Positions 46,343 to 54,752 of a stretch of DNA of 63,189 bases are shown here, in pieces. The position numbers and the translations under genes are program-made. The notes under the pieces are model-generated. The model was not told the origin of the DNA. It saw nothing but the letters and a program-made list of their open reading frames with translations, and made no database searches. Position 1 is the first letter of the stretch, and each line of letters begins with the position of its first letter. Source of the stretch: Bacteroidota bacterium (GTDB lineage: Bacteria; Bacteroidota; Bacteroidia; Bacteroidales; Prolixibacteraceae). The stretch is from assembly GCA_029265715.1 (NCBI GenBank), contig JAJUGZ010000010.1, positions 1 through 63,189 on the forward strand, read 5' to 3'.

Positions 46343-46366
46343 CTGTATTTGGTACTTAAAAACAGC

Positions 46367-46374
46367 TATTTTTG
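46367..46374 (+). promoter_or_regulatory. ettA promoter -7 box
   Basis: TATTTTTG matches TAnnTTTG, 68 bp before the ettA ATG. A TTTG at 46348-46351 could be the -33 element at short spacing. Confidence 0.5.
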
Positions 46375-46442
46375 GTAACCCAAAAGCCGATTTGGGTAAT
46401 TGATTTAAATCTTTTGATTAGTGGATTTTTAAAACATCAAAA

Positions 46443-48128
46443 ATGGCTGATGATAAGAAAATAATTTTTTCAATGTACCGGGTAAGTAAAATATACCCGC
46501 CGCAAAAACAGGTATTAAAGGATATTTCCCTTTCATTTTTCCTGGGAGCCAAAATTGGGATTATCGGATTAAACGGATCAGGAAAATCTACCTTGCTAAA
46601 AATAATCGCAGGTCTCGACAAATCGTATCAGGGAGAGGTCGTATTTTCTCCCGGATATACTGTTGGATATCTTGAGCAGGACCCAAAGCTCGACGAATCG
46701 AAAACGGTGAAAGAGGTCGTACAGGAGGGGGTTCAGGAAATTGTTGATGTACTTAAAGCTTATGAGGACATCAACCTGAAGTTTGGCGACCCGGCTGTAT
46801 ATGAGGACCCTGATCAAATGGACAAGCTTTATGCCGAGCAAGCTGTTTTGCAAGATAAAATCGATCAGTATGATGCATGGAATCTGGATAGTAAGCTGGA
46901 ACGGGCAATGGACGCTCTGCAGTGCCCCCCAGATGATCAGTTGGTGGGCGAGCTTTCGGGGGGTGAACGTCGCCGGGTCGCTTTGTGCCGTTTGCTTTTG
47001 AAAGAGCCGGATGTATTGTTGCTTGACGAGCCGACCAACCACCTGGATGCTGAATCGATTCAGTGGCTTGAAATGCATTTGCAACAATATAAAGGAACTG
47101 TCATTTGTATTACACACGACCGCTACTTCCTGGATAATGTGGCCGGATGGATACTGGAGCTGGATCGGGGAGAAGGTATTCCCTGGAAAGGGAACTATTC
47201 TTCATGGCTGGAGCAGAAGACGCAGCGCATGGCTCAGGAAGAGAAGCAAACTTCCAAACGGAGGAAAACCCTCGAACGGGAGCTTGAATGGATCCGGATG
47301 GCGCCCAAAGCCCGTCAGGCTAAATCGAAAGCCCGGTTGGGCGCGTATGACCGGTTGCTTTCAGAAGATGTGAAACAGAAGGAGGAAAAGCTTGAAATAT
47401 TTATTCCGAACGGACCTCGTTTGGGTGATAAAGTTATTTCAGCCGAAAATGTGTCGAAAGGTTATGGAGACCGGTTATTGTTTGAGAACCTGAATTTTGT
47501 TTTGCCTCCCAACGGAATTGTGGGGGTTATCGGGCCAAATGGCGCTGGCAAAACAACGTTGTTCCGCTTGATCATGGGGCTTGAAAAGCCTAATGCCGGC
47601 ACATTTGATGTTGGTGAAACCGTGAAGATTTCATACGTCGATCAGACCCATAAGGCCATTGATCCGGAGAAAACGGTTTTTCAGGTTATATCCGGAGGCA
47701 ACGACTTGATTACAATGGGCGGACGCCAGATTAATGCCCGTGCATATGTTTCCCGCTTTAACTTCTCCGGAAGCGACCAGGAGAAAAAATGCGGTGTTCT
47801 TTCGGGCGGGGAACGTAACCGATTGCATTTAGCCATGGCATTGAAGGAAGAAGGGAACGTGTTATTATTGGACGAGCCCACGAACGACATCGACGTAAAT
47901 ACATTGCGGGCTCTGGAAGAAGGGTTGGACGATTTTGCTGGTTGCGCGGTGGTGATTTCGCACGACCGTTGGTTCCTCGACCGGATTGCTACCCATATTT
48001 TAGCATTCGAGGGCGATTCAAAGGTTTATTTCTTCGAAGGAGGCTATTCGGAATATGAAGAAAACCGAAAAAAACGGATGGGAGATACTGCTCCTCACCG
48101 CATCAAGTATAAAAAATTGACAGAATAA
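46443..48128 (+). CDS. ettA: Energy-dependent translational throttle protein EttA
   Basis: An ABC-F ATPase that binds the ribosomal E site and links translation to the ATP/ADP ratio. The 561 residues hold two ATP-binding domains, Walker A GLNGSGKST at 42-50 and GPNGAGKTT at 364-372, both with LSGGE signatures and DEPTNHLD/DEPTNDID Walker B motifs, joined by a basic linker (P-site tRNA interaction motif) with the MAPKARQAKSKAR stretch typical of EttA. No membrane domain. It is followed by a probable terminator. Confidence 0.95.
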   Translation: MADDKKIIFSMYRVSKIYPPQKQVLKDISLSFFLGAKIGIIGLNGSGKSTLLKIIAGLDKSYQGEVVFSPGYTVGYLEQDPKLDESKTVKEVVQEGVQEIVDVLKAYEDINLKFGDPAVYEDPDQMDKLYAEQAVLQDKIDQYDAWNLDSKLERAMDALQCPPDDQLVGELSGGERRRVALCRLLLKEPDVLLLDEPTNHLDAESIQWLEMHLQQYKGTVICITHDRYFLDNVAGWILELDRGEGIPWKGNYSSWLEQKTQRMAQEEKQTSKRRKTLERELEWIRMAPKARQAKSKARLGAYDRLLSEDVKQKEEKLEIFIPNGPRLGDKVISAENVSKGYGDRLLFENLNFVLPPNGIVGVIGPNGAGKTTLFRLIMGLEKPNAGTFDVGETVKISYVDQTHKAIDPEKTVFQVISGGNDLITMGGRQINARAYVSRFNFSGSDQEKKCGVLSGGERNRLHLAMALKEEGNVLLLDEPTNDIDVNTLRALEEGLDDFAGCAVVISHDRWFLDRIATHILAFEGDSKVYFFEGGYSEYEENRKKRMGDTAPHRIKYKKLTE

Positions 48129-48145
48129 TATTTCGTTTAATTTAG

Positions 48146-48200
48146 AAACTGCAGGTCATGTGTATTCCGGAAGGGGGCGCGTGGCTTGCAGTTTTTCTTT
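48146..48200 (+). terminator. Probable terminator after ettA
   Basis: AAACTGCAGGTCA (48146-48158) pairs with TGGCTTGCAGTTT (48182-48194), 13 bp with two G-T pairs, a 23-nt loop and a T-rich tail. It ends just before the WbuC-like start at 48212. Confidence 0.55.
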
Positions 48201-48211
48201 ATGCTTTTTCA

Positions 48212-48712
48212 ATGAAAGTAATTGATAGTCACATTTTGGACCGATTAATTCTGGAGGCAAAGAATTCACTCCGGTTGCGAAAAAACCTGAATCATCATGA
48301 AGCATTCTCTGATCCGATTAACCGGATGTTGAATGCCTTTGAACCTGGTACTTATGTTCGGCCTCATAAACATGAGAATCCGGACAAAAGAGAGGTTTTT
48401 TTGATTTTGAGAGGGAGACTTGAGATGTGCTTTTTCGATGATTCCGGAAAGCTTATTTCTCATTTCCTGCTTGATCCTGAAATCGGAAATTACGGTATCG
48501 AAATTCCTCCTTCCGTATGGCACACGGTTGTTTCACTTAAATCCGGAACGGTTGTGTATGAAATAAAAGACGGTCCGTATCAAGTTGAAACGGACAAAAA
48601 TTTTGCTTCGTGGGCCCCAGAAGAAGGTACTGTGGATTGTCAGAAATATTTGGAATCGTTACATGCAGCGCTGGGTACGTGCGATCGGCAGTCGTGCTGC
48701 AGCGACTTTTAA
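48212..48712 (+). CDS. WbuC-family cupin metalloprotein
   Basis: A 166-residue cupin. The motif RPHKHENPDKREVFLILRG carries the metal-binding His and Glu residues of cupin motif 1, and PPSVWHTVVSL gives motif 2. The family is found next to O-antigen genes in E. coli, but none are here. A Cys-rich C-terminus (CDRQSCCSDF) is unusual. The ATG at 48212 is chosen because the family N-terminus MKVIDSHILD begins there; the upstream frame overlaps the ettA terminator. Function unknown. Confidence 0.8.
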   Translation: MKVIDSHILDRLILEAKNSLRLRKNLNHHEAFSDPINRMLNAFEPGTYVRPHKHENPDKREVFLILRGRLEMCFFDDSGKLISHFLLDPEIGNYGIEIPPSVWHTVVSLKSGTVVYEIKDGPYQVETDKNFASWAPEEGTVDCQKYLESLHAALGTCDRQSCCSDF

Positions 48713-48841
48713 CATCCTTTAAGTTCGATAAATATGTGTTAACAGTTTTTCGCCGTACCTTTGATATAAAGAGAAAGGAAGTACAAGTTTTTTCATAGAT
48801 TAGGTTAAAGCAGAAAAGGATGGCAGCGACCATCCTTTTTT
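48711..48841 (+). ncRNA. Probable small RNA gene, copy 1
   Basis: A promoter-transcript-terminator unit. Conserved upstream block from AACATCCTTTAAG, then TACCTTTG at 48756-48763 (matches TAnnTTTG). Predicted transcript about 48769-48841 (about 73 nt), containing GTACAAG, a T run and CATAGATTAGGTTAA. It ends in a terminator whose stem AAAAGGATGG (48814-48823) pairs with CCATCCTTTT (48830-48839). The unit begins in the stop codon of the cupin gene. A second copy follows 198 bp downstream. No convincing protein is encoded. Confidence 0.7.
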
Positions 48842-48908
48842 GTTACGTGGATGTTTGATTGATCCAGAATCGGTTGTTGTGCTTTTTGCTTGATTCGTAA
48901 ATAGTTTT

Positions 48909-49046
48909 AACATTCTTTAAGGTTGCTAAATATGTATTAACGGTTTCTCTCCGTACCTTTGTTTCGAAGACAAGAAGATAAGTTAGTACAGTTTTTTTTC
49001 ATAGATTTGGTTAAGATGGAAAGGATGGCAGCGGTCATCCTTTTTT
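48909..49046 (+). ncRNA. Probable small RNA gene, copy 2
   Basis: A paralogue of the unit at 48711-48841. AACATTCTTTAAG is again 45 bp before TACCTTTG (48954-48961). Predicted transcript about 48967-49046 (about 80 nt) with GTACAG, a longer T run, CATAGATTTGGTTAAG, and a terminator with stem AAAGGATG (49020-49027) pairing with CATCCTTT (49036-49043). The copies share promoter, core and hairpin but differ in the first 25 transcribed nucleotides. hisS starts 97 bp later from its own promoter. Confidence 0.7.
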
Positions 49047-49082
49047 CTTTTATACAAATTACAATCAGAAGACATATATTCG

Positions 49083-49114
49083 TTGACCGGTTTCCTGATT
49101 TTTACTTAATTTTG
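49083..49114 (+). promoter_or_regulatory. hisS promoter
   Basis: TTG (49083-49085) followed after 21 bp by TAATTTTG (49107-49114), matching the Bacteroidota -33/-7 pattern, 28 bp before the hisS ATG. Confidence 0.65.
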
Positions 49115-49142
49115 TGGCCTTTCAGGAAAAACTCAAAGTAAA

Positions 49143-50507
49143 ATGGCACAAAAACCTTCGATTCCCAAAGGGACCCGCGACTTTTCGCCCATAGAAATGG
49201 CTCGCCGGAACTATATTTTTGATACAATTAAACGTATTTTCCGTTTATACGGGTTTCAGCCGATCGAGACTCCGGCCATGGAAAACCTGTCAACTTTAAT
49301 GGGGAAATATGGTGAAGAAGGAGATAAATTGTTATTTAAAATCCTGAATTCCGGAGATTTTATGACCGGGCTTTCTGACGAAGAATTGTTGGAGCGAAAC
49401 AGCATTCGGTTGACAAACAAGATTTCGGAAAAAGGTTTGCGATACGATCTTACCGTACCTTTTGCCCGGTTTGTAGTCCAACACCGAAACGAGATTTCTT
49501 TTCCGTTCAAACGATACCAGATTCAACCGGTTTGGCGTGCCGACCGCCCTCAGAAAGGGCGCTATCGCGAGTTTTACCAGTGCGATGTCGATATTGTTGG
49601 TAGTGATTCGTTGCTGAACGAATTGGAGCTGGTTCAGATAGTCGATCAGGTTTTTCGAAACCTGAAGATAAACGTTGTGGTAAAGATCAATAACCGTAAG
49701 ATCCTGGCTGGAATTGCCGAAGTTATTGGGGAAATCGATCGCATTGTCGATATCACGGTCGCCATCGATAAACTCGATAAAATTGGGCTGGAGAAAGTGA
49801 ATGATGAGCTTCTGGAAAAAGGAATTCCGCAGGAAGCAATCGATAAGTTGCAACCCATTTTGCATTTATCGGGGACAACTATCGAAAAGCTGGCTCAACT
49901 TGAATTGGCAATTGGATCATCAGAAATAGGACGTAAGGGTATTGACGAGGTTCGGACGTTGTTTGATTATATTGCCGGAAGCAATTTGCAAACAGAGGTT
50001 GAACTGGATCTTACTTTGGCTCGTGGCTTGAACTATTATACCGGAGCTATTTTCGAAGTGAAAGCCAAAGATGTTCAGATTGGAAGCATTAGTGGGGGAG
50101 GGCGTTACGATGATCTGACCGGGATATTTGGGATGCCGGGTGTTTCAGGTGTTGGGATTTCATTTGGGGCCGATCGTATTTACGATGTATTGACACAGCT
50201 CGGTTTATTTCCTGAGGAAACTGTTGATTCAACCCGGTTGTTGTTTGTTAATTTTGGGGAGAAGGAAGAAAAATATTGCTTGCCTGTTTTAACTGCGGTT
50301 CGAAATGCGGGAATCAACGCTGAAATATATCCCGATCAGGCAAAAATGAAAAAGCAAATGACCTGGGCCGACCAAAAGAAAATACCGTTTGTCGCAATCG
50401 TCGGGGAGGAAGAAATGGCCCAAAACAAAATCAACCTGAAAAATATGGTTTCGGGAGAGCAGAAGCTGGTCGATGCTCAAGAGCTGATAAAAATCCTTTC
50501 AGAATAG
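49143..50507 (+). CDS. hisS: Histidine--tRNA ligase
   Basis: Charges tRNA-His. The 454-residue class II enzyme has motif 1/2 segments ([31 protein letters not shown]), the HisA motif [10 protein letters not shown] at 292-301, GGGRYDDL, and a C-terminal anticodon domain. It has its own promoter downstream of two probable small-RNA genes. Confidence 0.97.
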   Translation: MAQKPSIPKGTRDFSPIEMARRNYIFDTIKRIFRLYGFQPIETPAMENLSTLMGKYGEEGDKLLFKILNSGDFMTGLSDEELLERNSIRLTNKISEKGLRYDLTVPFARFVVQHRNEISFPFKRYQIQPVWRADRPQKGRYREFYQCDVDIVGSDSLLNELELVQIVDQVFRNLKINVVVKINNRKILAGIAEVIGEIDRIVDITVAIDKLDKIGLEKVNDELLEKGIPQEAIDKLQPILHLSGTTIEKLAQLELAIGSSEIGRKGIDEVRTLFDYIAGSNLQTEVELDLTLARGLNYYTGAIFEVKAKDVQIGSISGGGRYDDLTGIFGMPGVSGVGISFGADRIYDVLTQLGLFPEETVDSTRLLFVNFGEKEEKYCLPVLTAVRNAGINAEIYPDQAKMKKQMTWADQKKIPFVAIVGEEEMAQNKINLKNMVSGEQKLVDAQELIKILSE

Positions 50508-50680
50508 ATCTGCTTTCCCCTTATTGCCGAATATTTTCAGGCAATGGGAGCGTTCAAGAAAGAATATCGTTTTTCAAAAATAGTGGGGGGAGACATCCGT
50601 TTCCCCTGATTTCATTTCATATCCTGATATTTTCAAGTTATCAGCTGTGTTATTATTTTTAACTGAAAACCATCGAGAAT

Positions 50681-52180
50681 ATGAAAAGAGACGTATTTCT
50701 TATCACCCCTGAAAAACTAACATTCGAACTTATTGAAAATATTCTTAGCAAGCATCTTTGGCTTGAATTGTCGGATGAATCCTGCACTCGGATCGAGAAG
50801 AGCAAGGCATGGCTCGATAAGAAGATCGCCGAAAGCGACAGCCCGATTTATGGAATAAATACCGGTTTTGGGGCATTGTGCGATATTGAGATATCGAAGG
50901 ATGATCTAAGCAAACTTCAGGAAAACCTGGTTCTTTCTCATGCCTGCAACCTGGGGCCCGAAGTACCTGCCGATGTGGTCCGCCTGATGTTGCTCCTGAA
51001 AGCCCATGCACTGGCCAAAGGGAATTCGGCAGTTCAACGAACGACCGTGCAGCGTATTCTGGATTTGTATAATGAAGATATTTTACCGGTGGTTTGTGAG
51101 CAGGGGTCGTTGGGAGCGAGTGGCGATTTGGCTCCGCTGGCGATGTTATTCCTGCCGTTACTTGGGCTGGGCGAGGTAAATTACAAGGGGCGACGCCGGT
51201 ATGCCGACGAAGTTCTGGCTGAAAAAGGCTGGGAGCCGGTTAAACTGGGAGCCAAAGAAGGGTTGGCCTTGTTGAATGGCACGCAGTTTATGAGCGCCCA
51301 TGGTGTTTTTACTTTGCTGAAAGCCTTTAAAATCGTGAAATATGCCGACATTATCGGGGCGCTGTCGCTTGATGCCTACGATGGTTTGCTGGAGCCCTTT
51401 ATGGCTCAGGTACAGGAAATACGCCCACATGCCGGGCAAATTGAAACGGCTGCCAATTTCCGGTTTTTGCTGGAAGGAAGCGAACTGATCAGTCGTCGGA
51501 AAAAACACGTACAGGACCCGTATTCATTCCGTTGTATCCCCCAGGTACACGGGGCGGTGAAAGATGCGGTGAAATATGTGTCGTCGGTCATTGAAACCGA
51601 GATTAATTCCGTTACGGATAACCCTACGGTTTTCCCGGACGACGATCTGATTGTGTCTGGTGGAAATTTTCATGGAGAACCGCTGGCGCTTTCGCTGGAT
51701 TTTTTGGCCATAGCGTTGTCGGAGCTGGGAAGTATTTCGGAACGACGGACTTACCGGTTGATTTCCGGCGAGCGTGGCTTACCCGAGTTTCTGGTGGCAA
51801 ATCCCGGCTTAAATTCCGGGTTTATGATTCCTCAATATGCGGCAGCTTCAATTGTTAGCCAGAACAAGCAACTGAGCACTCCGGCTTCGGTCGATTCGAT
51901 TCCTTCGTCGAACGAACAGGAAGACCATGTGAGCATGGGGGCCAACGCGGCTACCAAAGCGCTGAAAGTGGTGGATAACGTTTATAAGATTTTAGCCATC
52001 GAGCTTTTCAACGCAGCGCAGGCACTGGAGTTTAGAAGACCCTTAAAAACATCGGAGTTTTTGGAAGAGTTCATGAATCAATATCGGGCCCGGGTTGATT
52101 TTGTCGACGAGGATACGTTGATGTATCGATGGATTAACGAGACGATCGATTTTCTGGAATCCGGAAGATTGATAGAATGA
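50681..52180 (+). CDS. hutH: Histidine ammonia-lyase
   Basis: Converts histidine to urocanate. The 499-residue protein has the MIO-forming Ala-Ser-Gly at 146-148 (GSLGASGDLAPLA), catalytic Y57 in YGINTGFG, and the substrate-selecting pair S86-H87 in LVLSHACN, which is typical of histidine lyases rather than tyrosine or phenylalanine lyases. Other hut genes are not in this window. It lies 173 bp after hisS and ends in a strong terminator. Confidence 0.92.
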   Translation: MKRDVFLITPEKLTFELIENILSKHLWLELSDESCTRIEKSKAWLDKKIAESDSPIYGINTGFGALCDIEISKDDLSKLQENLVLSHACNLGPEVPADVVRLMLLLKAHALAKGNSAVQRTTVQRILDLYNEDILPVVCEQGSLGASGDLAPLAMLFLPLLGLGEVNYKGRRRYADEVLAEKGWEPVKLGAKEGLALLNGTQFMSAHGVFTLLKAFKIVKYADIIGALSLDAYDGLLEPFMAQVQEIRPHAGQIETAANFRFLLEGSELISRRKKHVQDPYSFRCIPQVHGAVKDAVKYVSSVIETEINSVTDNPTVFPDDDLIVSGGNFHGEPLALSLDFLAIALSELGSISERRTYRLISGERGLPEFLVANPGLNSGFMIPQYAAASIVSQNKQLSTPASVDSIPSSNEQEDHVSMGANAATKALKVVDNVYKILAIELFNAAQALEFRRPLKTSEFLEEFMNQYRARVDFVDEDTLMYRWINETIDFLESGRLIE

Positions 52181-52182
52181 CG

Positions 52183-52220
52183 ATAATAAAAAAGCCGCTT
52201 TTTGCGGCTTTTTTTATTGT
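52183..52220 (+). terminator. Terminator after hutH
   Basis: ATAATAAAAAAGCCGC (52183-52198), T5 loop, then GCGGCTTTTTTTATT from 52204. The A-rich and T-rich flanks could also end the convergent Spy-like operon. Confidence 0.9.
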
Positions 52221-52229
52221 CTCTTGTCA

Positions 52230-52688
52230 CTAATCGTTTCTGTCTTTTCTGAACTCCCTGATCAGGTGTGCCCTGAACTGGTTTTCGACCTGGTAGATCA
52301 TCAAAACCTTTCGTGCCGGTAAAATCCGGAGAAATAGTTTGTTGTAGTCCTTGGTTATCAGTACTTCTTTTTCGAGCAGATCGGTATATTCGACGGTTAA
52401 TTTTTCCAATTCGGCATTGCTCATCCTGGCCAGTTTTTGCTGATCCTGATGTTCAAAGTCCCAGATTTCGCGGTGAACATCCATTTTCTTTTTTTCATAT
52501 TCATTGTAAATTGGCCAAAAATCTTGGGCTTCTTTGGTGGTGAGCTCGAGTTTGCTGGTAAAAAACGATATCTTTTCTGCTTTGATTCGTTCGAGCATTT
52601 CCGGGGACGGCATCCCTCCCCTGCCTTGTGCAAAAAGTGCAGAAATACCTGTAAATCCTAAGAGGATGATTGCGAAAAGTCTCTTCAT
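52230..52688 (-). CDS. Spy/LTXXQ-like periplasmic protein
   Basis: A 152-residue secreted helical protein: signal peptide (to about LFAQ), then charged helices with LELTTKEAQDFWPIYNEYEKK, the pattern seen in Spy-like and heavy-metal-sensor proteins of Bacteroidota. It is the last gene of a three-gene unit with an ECF sigma factor and an anti-sigma-like protein. It may sense envelope stress or chaperone periplasmic proteins; this is inference. Confidence 0.7.
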   Translation of the reverse strand: MKRLFAIILLGFTGISALFAQGRGGMPSPEMLERIKAEKISFFTSKLELTTKEAQDFWPIYNEYEKKKMDVHREIWDFEHQDQQKLARMSNAELEKLTVEYTDLLEKEVLITKDYNKLFLRILPARKVLMIYQVENQFRAHLIREFRKDRND

Positions 52689-52698
52689 CAGTATTTGT

Positions 52699-53154
52699 TT
52701 ATTTTATTTCAGCATAAATATCATAGTCGTTAAAATCACTGGCCATATAGTCAATAACATCGTTGTTATTTAATGATCCGGCGTTTGAGTCTTCCTGGGT
52801 GATGGCTGAATAGAATGCACTTCCATTTATGCAAGTCAGGTTTGTCATCAGATATTCTTCCATGACTGTTGTCGTTTGTGTTGTGTCGGCGGCATTTTTT
52901 GCCTGATAGTCCGGGAAGAATGTTTTCATCGGGACATAAACAAGCAGGAAGATCCCGGCAAATGCGGCAGCCAGCCCAATAATCGGGCGCAATATCCTGA
53001 TTTTGGGATTTTTGCCCAACGAGATTTCTTTCTGGTATCGGATGTTGGCCATTAAGCGGTCCTCGAATGTTTCAAAATATCCTTCGGGCACTTTGAATGG
53101 GTTTTTCCCCTGGCCGTTCCCGTCAAAATCGTATATGTTATTCTGTCCGTTCAT
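52699..53154 (-). CDS. Membrane protein, probable anti-sigma factor
   Basis: A 151-residue protein with a cytoplasmic N-terminus of about 50 residues (NPFKVPEGYFETFEDRLM, a segment often seen in Bacteroidota sigma-associated proteins), one membrane helix (about 56-76) and a periplasmic tail. It has no zinc-binding HxxxCxxC motif. Position directly after an ECF sigma gene suggests it holds that sigma factor. No family search was possible. Confidence 0.6.
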   Translation of the reverse strand: MNGQNNIYDFDGNGQGKNPFKVPEGYFETFEDRLMANIRYQKEISLGKNPKIRILRPIIGLAAAFAGIFLLVYVPMKTFFPDYQAKNAADTTQTTTVMEEYLMTNLTCINGSAFYSAITQEDSNAGSLNNNDVIDYMASDFNDYDIYAEIK

Positions 53155-53212
53155 GAATTTTAATTCGTGTTGTTTTGACTAAAGCAATTCAAAAAAGTTT
53201 AATCGTATGATT

Positions 53213-53761
53213 TTAATCAGTCATTTTCAGATAGTCTTCGATCTTTTTTACCGCATGGTGGTACGACGCTTTTAATGCACCTACCGATGTTTCCAGGATG
53301 TCGGCCATGTCCTGGTATTTTAAATCGTCGAAGTATTTCATATTGAAAACCAATCGTTGTTTTTCTGGGAGCTGGGCAATTGCCTGCTGAAGTTTCATTT
53401 GAAACTCGTCGCCATCAAAATGATCGTCGGTTTCGAGGTTTTCCATCAGGTATTGGTTTTCTTCAGTGATTCCGATGGTCGATTTGCGTTTTTTCTGGGT
53501 CAGGAACGTGATTGATTCGTTGGTCGCAATTCGGTAAAGCCATGTAAAAAGGCTCGACTCCCCCCGAAATGCGTCAATGCCGTTCCAGATTTTAATAAAT
53601 GTATTTTGCAGAATGTCGTCGGCGTCATCGTGGTTCATGACAATTTTTCGGATATGCCAGTACAGCCGTTCTTTATAGCTGCCAACCAAAAGCCGGAATG
53701 CCTGTTCTCTGGTATTCGGGTCCTTAAGGCCAATAACTATTTCCAAATCGCTATGCTGCAT
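53213..53761 (-). CDS. ECF-family RNA polymerase sigma factor
   Basis: A 182-residue sigma-70-type factor with region 2 (about 25-95, DADDILQNTFIKIW, FTWLYRIATNE) and region 4 (about 125-175, LPEKQRLVFNMKYFDDLKYQDMA). It lacks regions 1 and 3. The anti-sigma-like and Spy-like genes follow on the same strand (58 and 10 bp gaps), suggesting an envelope-stress unit. Confidence 0.95.
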   Translation of the reverse strand: MQHSDLEIVIGLKDPNTREQAFRLLVGSYKERLYWHIRKIVMNHDDADDILQNTFIKIWNGIDAFRGESSLFTWLYRIATNESITFLTQKKRKSTIGITEENQYLMENLETDDHFDGDEFQMKLQQAIAQLPEKQRLVFNMKYFDDLKYQDMADILETSVGALKASYHHAVKKIEDYLKMTD

Positions 53762-53834
53762 GTTGTGACCAAAATTTCAACTCTGACCGTTAATTTGCCG
53801 TTGGGTTTAAAGCGGAAGCTCAAAATTTTGTTTT

Positions 53835-54584
53835 TTATTCGATCCGGAAGTTCAGCCCTTCCTTTTTTAAGCGGTTGTAATTTGCCATATCGAACTGATA
53901 GAGCTTTGCTGCCCGGTGAGCCACGTTTTTCTGCTTTTCGTTCGTGTCGATCAGTAAGTTCATTTTGCTGATTTTTTTTCGAAAATTCCGGGTGTCTAAT
54001 TTCTTGTTCAGCAGTACTTCGTATAGCGTTTGGAACTCGGTTAATGTAAATTTTTCCGGAAGCAGGTGGAACCCGACTGGCTGGTACATGGCTTCCCAGC
54101 GAAGTTTTTCAAGACCTTTGCGGATAATCTCTGCATGGTCGAAACAAAGTGGAGGAAGTTCGGTTACATTAAACCACTGAAGGGTTTTTGCAATAGCCGA
54201 TTTCCTTAAATCGTGGTAGGCTGGGTTGATCAGGGCATAATACCCAACAGTGATAACCCGGGTGTAAGGAACCCGTTTAGCAGCGCCAAATGCTTCAATT
54301 TGTTGCAGATATACATTCTTTAGTCCGATTGCACGACGGACCAGGTCTAGTGCAAAAGCATCCAAATCCTGATCAACCGGTACATGGGCAGCGAAGAGGT
54401 TCCACAGGGTTTCGTCCAGCATTCCCGGATGGTGGTCGTATAAACGGCTGATCTGTTCTTCTGTTATTTCCGAAGGCAATGTTTGCTGCAATACTTTGCG
54501 GTTAATCTGGTGAAGAAGCACTTTCAGGCTTGTACCGTCAAAACCAAAAATGACACAGTCAACCGAGACATCGTCTAAAATCAT
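53835..54584 (-). CDS. NrtR-like transcriptional regulator (NUDIX-fold)
   Basis: A 249-residue protein with an N-terminal NUDIX-like domain (about 1-150) and a C-terminal winged helix (about 165-245, FTLTEFQTLYEVLLNKKLDTRNF). The catalytic Nudix box (REUxEE) is missing, as in regulators of the NrtR type. Bacteroidota members commonly control sugar (arabinose, xylose) or NAD genes, but no such operon is adjacent. It is divergent from ychF and has a TACTTTTG promoter box at 54603-54610. Confidence 0.85.
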   Translation of the reverse strand: MILDDVSVDCVIFGFDGTSLKVLLHQINRKVLQQTLPSEITEEQISRLYDHHPGMLDETLWNLFAAHVPVDQDLDAFALDLVRRAIGLKNVYLQQIEAFGAAKRVPYTRVITVGYYALINPAYHDLRKSAIAKTLQWFNVTELPPLCFDHAEIIRKGLEKLRWEAMYQPVGFHLLPEKFTLTEFQTLYEVLLNKKLDTRNFRKKISKMNLLIDTNEKQKNVAHRAAKLYQFDMANYNRLKKEGLNFRIE

Positions 54585-54602
54585 AACTAAAAAATTTGAT
54601 TA

Positions 54603-54610
54603 CAAAAGTA
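54603..54610 (-). promoter_or_regulatory. Promoter -7 box for NrtR-like gene
   Basis: Minus strand TACTTTTG matches TAnnTTTG, 18 bp before the start codon. Confidence 0.5.
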
Positions 54611-54717
54611 ATAAACCCGCCTGAATCGTCACTATCTGTAAGTTATTAAATGAAAGGCAGAATCCGGGATGAATTTAAAATTTAAAATCCTGCTAAATAT
54701 TAATCGGGCGAATCGTT

Positions 54718-54725
54718 TATCTTTG
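54718..54725 (+). promoter_or_regulatory. ychF promoter -7 box
   Basis: TATCTTTG matches TAnnTTTG, 27 bp before the ychF ATG. Confidence 0.5.
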
Positions 54726-54752
54726 CAGCTCAATTTTATAAAGAGATAGAAA

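Noticed and set aside
48959-49141. Open frame across the second small-RNA unit up to hisS
   Set aside because: It starts in the promoter box and crosses the terminator hairpin; the matching frame in copy 1 is not conserved in length or sequence.
48711-49142. T-box or other tRNA-sensing leader of hisS
   Set aside because: No T-box bulge or specifier loop is visible, and hisS has its own promoter downstream of both units.
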